From positions 124,001 through 188,000 of the forward strand of contig NZ_JACOPV010000008.1 in assembly GCF_016881005.1 (NCBI RefSeq): a stretch of 64,000 nt of DNA, in the 5' to 3' direction. Positions within the stretch are counted from its first letter, which is position 1. Each line of letters starts with the position of its first letter. The stretch is from Pseudomonas arcuscaelestis (GTDB lineage Bacteria > Pseudomonadota > Gammaproteobacteria > Pseudomonadales > Pseudomonadaceae). The translations under genes and the position numbers were made by a program. The notes under the pieces were generated by a model. The model saw only the letters and a program-made list of their open reading frames with translations. It did not search any database and was not told where the DNA came from. Positions 57,490 to 64,000 of this stretch are shown here, piece by piece.

Positions 57490-58623
57490 TCAGGCTGCAG
57501 CAGTATCGAAATCGTCTCGCGGGCGGCGGGGGGCTGGCGCTGACGAAGGCTCCTCCAGATCTCGAATCCGGGAAGAGGCGCGATCGCAGGCATCAAGGTA
57601 CGCCGGAAAAGAGAGAGCGGCTGACTCTGTCTCATCGGCAAGGGCTTGGCAGTAGTTCACAAGCATGAAGCCCGTTTCGAGCTTCTGGTTCTGCCCTACG
57701 CAAAAATTTGGGCGGACTTCGACGACTAAGCCATCCCTTGTCAATTCCGAACGCTGGAGCCGGAACGCTCCATTGGATTCCTGCTTGAGGCGTCGAGTCA
57801 GGGTTGCCTGGTGGTAGCTGGCAACACCGTCCATGATGCCTGCCAGCCGTCGAATCAGTGCATAGGTTTCCTGCCAGTGGGAACGATCCACGTCTGCCCG
57901 GCGCTGAAGCTCTGCAGCCCAGCGCCGCTCATACTCGGCCGGGGCAAGGCCACGGTATTGTACGTCGCCAAGAAGCTTACGTTCGAAGGTGTCCAGGTAA
58001 CGGTCGCGGGTGTTCGAGACATAGGCAAGCAGTAGGTGTAGGCAGCCGTGATCCCTGAGGCGCTCGATTTGAACGGGTAGAGGGTGGAGTGGGTCCCACA
58101 TCCACGCTGGGCTGAGGCACTCCATCTGCGTCCTGATGTGTTGTGCAATAGCTTGGGTATCCAGAAGGACCTGAACCCAAAGCTCGAGCGTGATCTCGCC
58201 TGCCGCATGTTCGCGCGGCAGTCTGGCCAGCCGGGTGCCGGCAGCAACTGCATCAGCCTGGAAGTCAGGGAGGGAGATAACCCCGAATCCCTTTACGAGG
58301 GGAATCCCTGTGGCCTGGCGCATGGACTCAAACGCGGTCGCCTCGGCATGGAGGGCATTAAGCCAGGGCGCGCGACTGCTGAGCAGCGTAAGAGCCCCAT
58401 GCTGGGTTTTGCTATAGGTGAGGCCAGGGCCCGCTGGCACTGCGAACCACCCGGCATCCACAGCGGCCGTGATAGCCCTCATGTCCTCCCAGAGCCCCTC
58501 AGGAACCGCCCGGGAGGTCAGGGCCAGCTCTAGGGGCATTCCAGCCTCACGGTCGTTGCAGACCCGCCTGGCATAGCGCATAGCAACTCGGTTGGTCAGG
58601 GCTGACGTCAATATCGTGTCCAT
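57490..58623 (-). CDS. 377-residue orphan
   Basis: Starts at ATG 58623 behind AAGGAG. An Arg- and Leu-rich helical protein (NRVAMRYARRVCNDREAGMP, LELWVQVLLDTQAIAQHIRT, YERRWAAELQRRADVDRSHW) with a polar Pro/Arg/Asp tail (APRRPRDDFDTAAA). No motif recognised. Single-gene unit with the shortest promoter-to-start distance (23 nt). Confidence 0.75.
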   Translation of the reverse strand: MDTILTSALTNRVAMRYARRVCNDREAGMPLELALTSRAVPEGLWEDMRAITAAVDAGWFAVPAGPGLTYSKTQHGALTLLSSRAPWLNALHAEATAFESMRQATGIPLVKGFGVISLPDFQADAVAAGTRLARLPREHAAGEITLELWVQVLLDTQAIAQHIRTQMECLSPAWMWDPLHPLPVQIERLRDHGCLHLLLAYVSNTRDRYLDTFERKLLGDVQYRGLAPAEYERRWAAELQRRADVDRSHWQETYALIRRLAGIMDGVASYHQATLTRRLKQESNGAFRLQRSELTRDGLVVEVRPNFCVGQNQKLETGFMLVNYCQALADETESAALSFPAYLDACDRASSRIRDLEEPSSAPAPRRPRDDFDTAAA

Positions 58624-58646
58624 GATTGCTCCTTACTGAGGCCCAC

Positions 58647-58675
58647 ATCGTCTAACCAGGAGCCGTGTGCCAGAA
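58647..58675 (-). promoter_or_regulatory. TTCTGGCAC promoter module 30
   Basis: TTCTGG, 17-nt spacer, GACGAT; 23 nt before the gene at 58623. Confidence 0.85.
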
Positions 58676-58710
58676 GCCCGCCGTATCTGAACGGCCTGCT
58701 TTTTAGTAAG

Positions 58711-58740
58711 GCGGACATTTGATGCTGGCGACCTGTCCGC
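58711..58740. repeat. CGGACA hairpin, copy 4
   Basis: GCGGACA and TGTCCGC, 16-nt loop, in the divergent region between the 377-residue gene and the diguanylate cyclase. Confidence 0.55.
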
Positions 58741-58836
58741 ATAACTGAGGTCAGATGGAGTTGGGTAAATATTTTTTCGGAAAACCCCAAAAATGGAGCA
58801 GTAGCTGGCCACTATTACAGGTGGAGGCCTATTGAA

Positions 58837-60393
58837 ATGAACCACGAAACCATCAACCTGGTGCTGCAGTCCTTCTGGCGCTCACAGGTTCAGATCCGGC
58901 CCAGTGAATACAGGCTTGAGGCTTTCAAATCAGTCGTTGCCAAGGCCCGCACAAACAGAAATGCAATCCTCGATGGGGGATTCGTTGCCGAACTGGACGT
59001 GCTATCAGACATGGTCAGCCGCAGCGAAACACTGACAGCAAGACTTCTAGAAGGTATTGAACAGCAGATGGACACGCTACAGGCAGCAAGTCGGCGGGCT
59101 AGCGATGCTCGCGCCAGTGACCAAGGCCCCTCCGCGATCTACATTCCCGGCTTTGGGGAACGTGCATCGTTCTTTGCCGAGGGTCTGGTTTCAATGGGGC
59201 TACAAATCCTCACTTTGGACCTGAACGCGAGCATAGACCTTGTGTCCGAACTGGGGGAACGAATGCCAACCTCTGGCCTGGTCCTGGTTGGAGGAGATGT
59301 AGTCTCTGACCCGGTAGCTTGCGCGGCATTGCAGAGGCTTTCGGAGTACCACGATAGTGATCTGCTCGTCGTGGTGGCCGTAGATGCGCCGCTGTCCTTC
59401 GAGCAGCGGCTGGTTGCAGCCACATTTGGTGTCGTGCGTCTGCTCGGCGTTGACGCTGACGTCAAGACCCTGAGGACACTGATCCGCAGCCGGGCTCGTG
59501 ACTCTCAGATCAACGGGTACAAGGTTCTTCTCCTGGATGACACGAAAACCGACGCGTACCGGGCCATCAAGTACATGCAGGAGGAAGGGATTGAGGTGAT
59601 GCACATACTCTGCCCATCTGGGGTATTGGAGGCCATTGATCAGTTTCGCCCCGATGTCGTTGTCACCGACTACCATATGCCGGCCGCGAATGGGGATCAG
59701 GTGGCGAGCGTCATCAGGCAGGACAACGACTCGGCCATGCCGATTGTCTTCCTCAGCAGCGAGCGGAATGCGGAAACCCAGTTGATAGCTCTCTCGAAGG
59801 GCGCAGACGCGTTTGTCCAGAAACCGCTAAACAGGGGGGCGTTCATCAAGGCGCTTAAGGCCCTCATCTCGAGATCGAAAGCTTTTGACTCACGAATGCG
59901 TCGTGATCCCCTGACTGGGCTTCTGAACCATGCACAACTGATGGCCTCCGCTTCTCGGCTCTCAGCCGCGGCTTCGGGAGCGCAGAACACGATGGTGATG
60001 ATAGATATTGATCATTTCAAGCAGGTCAATGACACCTTTGGCCATCCCGTAGGTGACAAGGTCCTGGTGGGCCTGGCTGAGATCCTTTCTGACAACCTGA
60101 GATCGACGGACTATATCGGCAGGATGGGAGGGGAGGAATTTGCGGTGCTGATGGTCGGGGCAGGGCCCACTGAAGCCAAGCGCGTGATTGATCGTATCCG
60201 GGATCTGTTTAGCAGCTTGCAGTTTGAGTCCGGCCTTGAGGGCGGTGGGGATAGTGGGAAGTGGTTTGCATGCACCTTCAGTGCTGGGGTAGCTCCTTTG
60301 GACGGCGCGGCGCCTGCAGCGATGAAGTCCGCAGACCATGCTCTGTACAAGGCAAAGCATGCAGGGCGCAATCGGGTTGAGATTTTCGGGTAG
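58837..60393 (+). CDS. Response regulator diguanylate cyclase (REC-like, REC, GGDEF)
   Basis: 518 residues; GGAGG upstream of the ATG. Residues about 105-215 are a REC-like fold without an evident phospho-Asp. Residues about 225-345 are a typical receiver (VLLLDDTKTDAYRAIKYMQE, D278 in VVTDYHMP, FVQKPL). The GGDEF domain follows: LTGLLNHAQL, MIDIDHFKQVNDTFGHPVGD, RMGGEEFAVLM with GGEEF at 431-435, and an RSTD I-site five residues before it for product inhibition. It should make cyclic di-GMP from GTP when phosphorylated. No partner kinase is in the window, so it may tap a host kinase. Confidence 0.9.
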   Translation: MNHETINLVLQSFWRSQVQIRPSEYRLEAFKSVVAKARTNRNAILDGGFVAELDVLSDMVSRSETLTARLLEGIEQQMDTLQAASRRASDARASDQGPSAIYIPGFGERASFFAEGLVSMGLQILTLDLNASIDLVSELGERMPTSGLVLVGGDVVSDPVACAALQRLSEYHDSDLLVVVAVDAPLSFEQRLVAATFGVVRLLGVDADVKTLRTLIRSRARDSQINGYKVLLLDDTKTDAYRAIKYMQEEGIEVMHILCPSGVLEAIDQFRPDVVVTDYHMPAANGDQVASVIRQDNDSAMPIVFLSSERNAETQLIALSKGADAFVQKPLNRGAFIKALKALISRSKAFDSRMRRDPLTGLLNHAQLMASASRLSAAASGAQNTMVMIDIDHFKQVNDTFGHPVGDKVLVGLAEILSDNLRSTDYIGRMGGEEFAVLMVGAGPTEAKRVIDRIRDLFSSLQFESGLEGGGDSGKWFACTFSAGVAPLDGAAPAAMKSADHALYKAKHAGRNRVEIFG

Positions 60394-60416
60394 ATCAAAC
60401 CCAAATCGAGGACATG

Positions 60417-60445
60417 AAAAAGCCCCGTCATATGCGGGGCTTTTT
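60417..60445. terminator. Bidirectional terminator
   Basis: AAAAAGCCCCG and CGGGGCTTTTT with a 7-nt loop between the convergent diguanylate cyclase and 412-residue genes; T tracts on both strands. Confidence 0.9.
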
Positions 60446-60457
60446 AATTTCCGGCAT

Positions 60458-61696
60458 TCAGGCGCGGGATGACTGCTGTCCTGCTCCAGGATTCAAGGTG
60501 TGTACGTTCGAGGGGTGTTGCTGCTCAGTGAAGCTACCCTCTGAAATGTCGCTTTCCTTGTCGAGACAAACGATGTCCTCAGGTTCGTCGTGGGTGAGCT
60601 GCAAGAGCACATTCTCCATTGCCTCGTTCGAGTCGAACTCAGCGGCCGGGAAATCCTCGGGCATCTGGACGCGGTCAAGGATGTGCTTCAAATCCATGTG
60701 CAGCAGGGTAGGGCGTCCCCGCATCAGCTTGACCAGTTCGACGACGAGCTTTTCATTCTGAGCAACGGCGGCATGGCAGCGCTGTCCAATGTTGTTGCGC
60801 AGAATGTTCAGACGATTAGCCTTCATCAATGCCTCTTGATCGGAAGCAGGCTTGAAGAAGTTGCCCTTGTTCGTCATCTGCAGGTAGCGCAGGGCGAGAT
60901 CATCGAAGTTCTGTAGGTCATCCATAGCTGCTTCAGAAGAAGACTTGAGGATGAGTTGCTCAGCGGCGCTACCGATCAGCAGCATGTGCAACCGCCAATA
61001 GATCATGTCTGCAGTGGAGAGCAGATTGAGGTCGCTGAAGATTTTCGCGGTACGCGCATTGATGTCCAGGTGAGCACTGAACGAGTCAGCGATCAGGCAG
61101 TTACTGCCCTTGTAAGCGATGATGCGGGCTGCCTGGTGAACCATGAGTCGGTTCTGGTCAGCCATGGTCACTTGGAAAGCCGGCCGTTGCTCAATCGTTG
61201 GAGTGAAGTTGGCCGGAAGCGCGAGGGCGGTCGTTGATGCGATGCCAAGATCATTCGTAGTCGGATCGGCTTTGGGCTTCAGACCTGAAGCCCAGTAGCC
61301 GATGGCAAGGAGGCCAAGAACACCGATAGCCGTAATCGTATAGAAAGTGTTCTCGGTAACCAGGCGGTATACCGGAGTAGCACAGACGTATACCGAAAGG
61401 CATACGGCGGTGGTTACCCATACGAAAGTCAGGCCGCGTTGAAACCCTTCCCCAATAGCGGCCACTACGTTGCCGGCTTTGGCCTTCGCAATCGCACTGA
61501 CCATGAAGGCGAAGCCGATGAGCAGAGACAGGACAATGGCAGAGAGCGTTGCGGAACCCACAAGCTCAGCGGGCTTTTCAGCAGTGACATAGCGGGCAAT
61601 GACATACAGCCCGATGGTAGCTCCCGCTAGAAGGAACGGGGTGAACCAGGCGGGAAGCATCCGGCCAGCGTCTTTCAAATTATTCCAGCTGCTCAT
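60458..61696 (-). CDS. Membrane protein with FtsH-peptidase (M41)-like domain, metal motif lost
   Basis: 412 residues. Four hydrophobic segments (about 15-36, 45-68, 88-107, 120-137) anchor it. Residues about 185-370 look like the FtsH zinc-peptidase fold: MVHQAARIIAY where HEAGH should be, RLHMLLIGSAAEQLILKSSS matching RIAxLLGGRAAEELxFG, AAMDDLQNFDDLALRYL matching GAxNDLExATxLAR, and the ending helix (AQNEKLVVELVKLM). HEXXH is HQAAR, so zinc catalysis is unlikely. It has no AAA ATPase domain. A role as a structural or conjugation-related membrane factor is inference. GGAGCTGG precedes the ATG. Confidence 0.7.
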   Translation of the reverse strand: MSSWNNLKDAGRMLPAWFTPFLLAGATIGLYVIARYVTAEKPAELVGSATLSAIVLSLLIGFAFMVSAIAKAKAGNVVAAIGEGFQRGLTFVWVTTAVCLSVYVCATPVYRLVTENTFYTITAIGVLGLLAIGYWASGLKPKADPTTNDLGIASTTALALPANFTPTIEQRPAFQVTMADQNRLMVHQAARIIAYKGSNCLIADSFSAHLDINARTAKIFSDLNLLSTADMIYWRLHMLLIGSAAEQLILKSSSEAAMDDLQNFDDLALRYLQMTNKGNFFKPASDQEALMKANRLNILRNNIGQRCHAAVAQNEKLVVELVKLMRGRPTLLHMDLKHILDRVQMPEDFPAAEFDSNEAMENVLLQLTHDEPEDIVCLDKESDISEGSFTEQQHPSNVHTLNPGAGQQSSRA

Positions 61697-61708
61697 TGTC
61701 CAGCTCCG

Positions 61709-62347
61709 TTAGGAAGTTACTGCGGCCGCAGCCGGTTGATTTTTCTGCGCAGGCTTGTTGCCCGGTTGACCTTTGTTACCGTTGTTGGCGGCCGGTTTTT
61801 CCTGCCGCTTTGACTGCTGCTCTTTTGGCTGCTGGCCGTTGCGTTGTTCCGCTTTTGGCTGTTGACCGGCCGTGTTCTGCTCCTGCTTCTTTGGTGCGGG
61901 ATTTTGGGTGGGTGTAGAAGGCTTTGTCTGTTGTTTAACCGCCGGTGCCTGTTCTTGTCTCGGTGCGGACTCGGGCTTAGCTTGCTGAGGGGCTTTGGCC
62001 TGGGGTTGAGACTGTTGAGGACGCTGAGGACGCTGAGGGCGACGCGGCTGTTGGCCGCCTTCCTGGCGACCGCCGCGGCGGGATTGAATATCGACGTCTT
62101 TCTCGAGCTGCAGGAGGCCGTCTTCAAATTGGGCTACCAGGCGCTGGAAGCCTTCGGAGGCGGCGCGATAACGCTTGCGGCTTTCTTGGTTAAGTTGGCC
62201 GGCGAGAGCCAGCAGGCGGCTATCAAGCCGTGAGACACGGATTGACAGCCCATACATCGCAGCAGTGCGCTCGCCATCGATCCGGAGAGTTTTCTCGGGG
62301 ACCAAGTGGGCATTGCTTACTTGAGGTTCAGTGTTTTCGGTAGTCAT
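61709..62347 (-). CDS. Gln/Pro/Lys-rich low-complexity protein
   Basis: 212 residues. The first 90 form a helical domain (ERTAAMYGLSIRVSRLDSRL, YRAASEGFQRLVAQFEDGLL), the remaining 120 a disordered, basic run rich in Q, P, K and R (RRPQRPQRPQQ, KPSTPTQNPAPKKQEQ). Such tails can bind nucleic acid or span cell compartments. It sits between the primase-proximal genes and the M41-like gene, 12 nt upstream of the latter. Unrecognised. Confidence 0.75.
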   Translation of the reverse strand: MTTENTEPQVSNAHLVPEKTLRIDGERTAAMYGLSIRVSRLDSRLLALAGQLNQESRKRYRAASEGFQRLVAQFEDGLLQLEKDVDIQSRRGGRQEGGQQPRRPQRPQRPQQSQPQAKAPQQAKPESAPRQEQAPAVKQQTKPSTPTQNPAPKKQEQNTAGQQPKAEQRNGQQPKEQQSKRQEKPAANNGNKGQPGNKPAQKNQPAAAAVTS

Positions 62348-62356
62348 GGGTGTTCC

Positions 62357-62668
62357 TTACTGGTGAGTGCCAATTGATCTCAGCCAATCCCAACCAGCAG
62401 CATGTTGGGTGCATGAGCGGAAAAAGTTGCTGACGTCATTTGAATGACTCAGGTAGCTGGCGCTGTCGTCTGGGACGAACAAGCCCCAAGCATCAATCCA
62501 GGCGAGCTGGAAGACCTTGTGCGGGAAATAACAAACCTCGATGTAGCGGTACTCAGGCGCTCGCAGGTACACCTTCGCAAGAAAGAGCACGAGAAAGACG
62601 AAGAGCACGATTTTGAGGGACTTCACGATTGGGCCGGATGGCGACCCTTGCGAGCTCGACTCAGCCAT
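62357..62668 (-). CDS. Small membrane-anchored protein
   Basis: 103 residues overlapping the primase end by 8 nt, so co-translated. One TM segment (about 16-32, KIVLFVFLVLFLAKVYL) and a soluble domain with Cys, Trp and Tyr (EVCYFPHKVFQLAWIDAWG). Unknown; part of the primase-led operon. Confidence 0.7.
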   Translation of the reverse strand: MAESSSQGSPSGPIVKSLKIVLFVFLVLFLAKVYLRAPEYRYIEVCYFPHKVFQLAWIDAWGLFVPDDSASYLSHSNDVSNFFRSCTQHAAGWDWLRSIGTHQ

Positions 62669-64000
62669 GAGTGGCGTCCTTGGTAAGGGTGATTAGATAT
62701 CCTGTTCGGCGTTGAACCACACCAGCGGCCTCCTCAAACGAGAGCCCCCCCAATACGAGGTTGCTTAAAATCCGAACCGCTTCTGACTCTTCGTCCACGG
62801 CAATCCCCAGGCTGGCGGTCCAGTCCAGCCATTTGCGTCGGGATGTAGGACCTAGCCCCTTGGCGATTGTCTTGATCTTCGCGACTCGTCGAAGATCTGG
62901 GACTGATTGATTGAGGAGGGACGCGCAGTAACGAGCCATGTACTCGCCTGCATTCATGCGGTTTTGAACCAGTTTCAGCAGATCGTCACCCCGGCCGACG
63001 GTACGCATTTTGTCTGCGTCATCCATACCTCGCCCGAGAGCGATGATGCTGAGGGTGATACCTACTGCTTCGGCTTCGCGTATAGAAGAAAGGGCACCTT
63101 CGTAACCAGCATGATCACCATCGACCATGTGAGCTGCCTCGGTAACCCCCTGGCTGAAAAGGAACGCGGCTTGTGCGCTATTGATCGAAGCTTGGCCAAT
63201 GGCGCACCCCCAGAGCTTCATGAGTTGCAAAGCCCACGCGTCAAGTGTCCCCTCGACGGCGACCAGGATTGAATTCTGGCGCTTCCTGAAAAGGTAGGGG
63301 ATGTCCTTGGACGAATTTGGCGAAAACCTGTATTTGGGGTTGACCCTTGGTACTCCGGGGCCGGATGGGATCCGTCCCCAGATTCGGGCGTCCCCGTCAG
63401 GGTGCGGCCAATAGCCTATGACGCGACCTTCCATTCCTGACCAAATGGATTCCGGAGTAGCGTCATCGAAACTAACGATACCTTTATCGCGAGCCTGCTC
63501 CTTGCTTATCCCCAACGAGTGCAGAAGGGATAGCACCTCATCGTTGGTTGTGAACACGCCGAGACGTAGCGAAGCCATGTCCTCGTCGGTGTATCCGCGA
63601 GCTTGCTGAAAGGTGTCCAGGATGTGCTTGTTACGCGCGGCCAGCTGCTGAGTCACGTGCATGATTGCTTGGCCCGTCGTGAGGGGAGGGCGACCACCAC
63701 TGTTCTGGCGCGACTGCTGCTTGGAATCAGGATCACGGTTGTCAGGAGGCTCGACGCCGGCGGCCTCACACAGCACCTTCACAACCTCACCATTTGCCAT
63801 GCCGTTTTTAGCCAGGGCATCCCAAAGGGAGGTGAATGGACTGGGGCAGTTTTCCTTTCTGTTGCATTGGATGCCTGAGCGATTTGGATAGTAGAAAGCT
63901 CGGTCCTTGCCGCATACAGGGCAGTCCAGAACGTACGACCCGTTCGCAGATAGGCTTTTGGGATGCAGGTGGTTTAGTAGGCCGCGGTCGACAGCGTCAA
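62661..64000 (-). CDS. DNA primase-like protein (CHC2 zinc finger and TOPRIM), partial
   Basis: The gene is still open at the right edge, so the N-terminus is missing; about 446 codons are visible. The zinc finger is seen near 63860-63950 (LDCPVCGKDRAFYYPNRSG, then IQCNRKENCPSPFTSLWD), a C-x2-C ... C-x5-C pattern. The TOPRIM part has YLFRKRQNSILVAVEGTLDA (catalytic Glu) and HMVDGDHAGYEGAL (DxD pair). This is the core of DnaG-type primases. The C-terminal part is a helical region specific to this protein. It heads an operon with the three genes downstream and probably serves replication or transfer of the element. Confidence 0.85.
   Translation of the reverse strand, partial: DAVDRGLLNHLHPKSLSANGSYVLDCPVCGKDRAFYYPNRSGIQCNRKENCPSPFTSLWDALAKNGMANGEVVKVLCEAAGVEPPDNRDPDSKQQSRQNSGGRPPLTTGQAIMHVTQQLAARNKHILDTFQQARGYTDEDMASLRLGVFTTNDEVLSLLHSLGISKEQARDKGIVSFDDATPESIWSGMEGRVIGYWPHPDGDARIWGRIPSGPGVPRVNPKYRFSPNSSKDIPYLFRKRQNSILVAVEGTLDAWALQLMKLWGCAIGQASINSAQAAFLFSQGVTEAAHMVDGDHAGYEGALSSIREAEAVGITLSIIALGRGMDDADKMRTVGRGDDLLKLVQNRMNAGEYMARYCASLLNQSVPDLRRVAKIKTIAKGLGPTSRRKWLDWTASLGIAVDEESEAVRILSNLVLGGLSFEEAAGVVQRRTGYLITLTKDATHG

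Noticed and set aside
1026..58675. Reading TGGCAC in the modules as a sigma-54 -24 element
   Set aside because: The required GC ten bases further on is absent, whereas a -10-like hexamer at a fixed 17-nt spacing is present in nearly all copies.
1..64000. CRISPR arrays, tRNA or rRNA genes, insertion sequences
   Set aside because: No regularly spaced direct repeats, cloverleaf sequences, ribosomal sequence or transposase genes were seen by reading both strands.

Overview
The window looks like part of a large, orphan-rich Pseudomonas plasmid or comparable mobile element. This is inference. The sequence is moderately GC-rich, starts often follow AAGGAG-type ribosome sites, and most genes are short proteins of unknown function. 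The recognisable families are ones that recur on phages and plasmids: ASCH-like, Lar-like zinc ribbon, DUF2591-like, DUF551-like, HNH, RES/Xre toxin-antitoxin, Fic, primase. No rRNA, tRNA, CRISPR array, insertion sequence, replication initiator or complete partition or transfer operon is visible. Both window edges cut genes (an ASCH-like gene on the left, a CHC2/TOPRIM primase on the right).

The most striking feature is a promoter-like module present 30 times on both strands. It reads TTCTGGCAC (a few copies TAGTGG, TACTGG or TGGTGG), followed by a 17-nt spacer (16 in one copy) and a hexamer of form nAnnnT in 29 of 30 copies. Most copies lie 23 to 80 nt upstream of a start codon. They precede genes of unrelated function, and between about 50 and 59 kb nearly every gene is a self-contained unit with its own module and often its own GC-rich hairpin terminator. 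This looks like one shared regulatory system for the element.

Layout. 0-12 kb: zinc-ribbon, coiled and membrane proteins, with plus-strand runs of very small, often membrane-spanning genes (4.2-4.6, 6.5-7.7, 9.6-11.4 kb). 11.5-15.3 kb: RES/Xre toxin-antitoxin pair, a glyoxalase-related-type protein, a cysteine-repeat exported protein and an NPPF-type methyltransferase. 15.7-17.7 kb: plus-strand operon with a ParB-like domain, small membrane proteins and an exported protein. 17.8-27.7 kb: mostly minus-strand single genes, including a Bax inhibitor-1 family protein and a degenerate secretion-type ATPase. 28.1-30.4 kb: plus-strand operon. 30.4-40 kb: minus-strand genes, including a frameshifted HNH nuclease and a frameshifted membrane paralogue. 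40-46.4 kb: plus-strand small genes behind an Xre regulator. 46.7-50.2 kb: Fic protein facing a 703-residue orphan. 50.2-58.6 kb: the densest run of promoter-module genes, with a SohB-like protease and a four-fold HTH-repeat protein. 58.8-64 kb: a REC-REC-GGDEF diguanylate cyclase convergent with a primase-led operon that includes an FtsH-peptidase-like protein lacking its metal motif.

At least nine paralogous pairs and several 3' gene remnants sit inside the window, so local duplication and decay have shaped it. Three gene disruptions can each be repaired by adding one base to a short homopolymer, so some may be sequencing errors rather than true pseudogenes.
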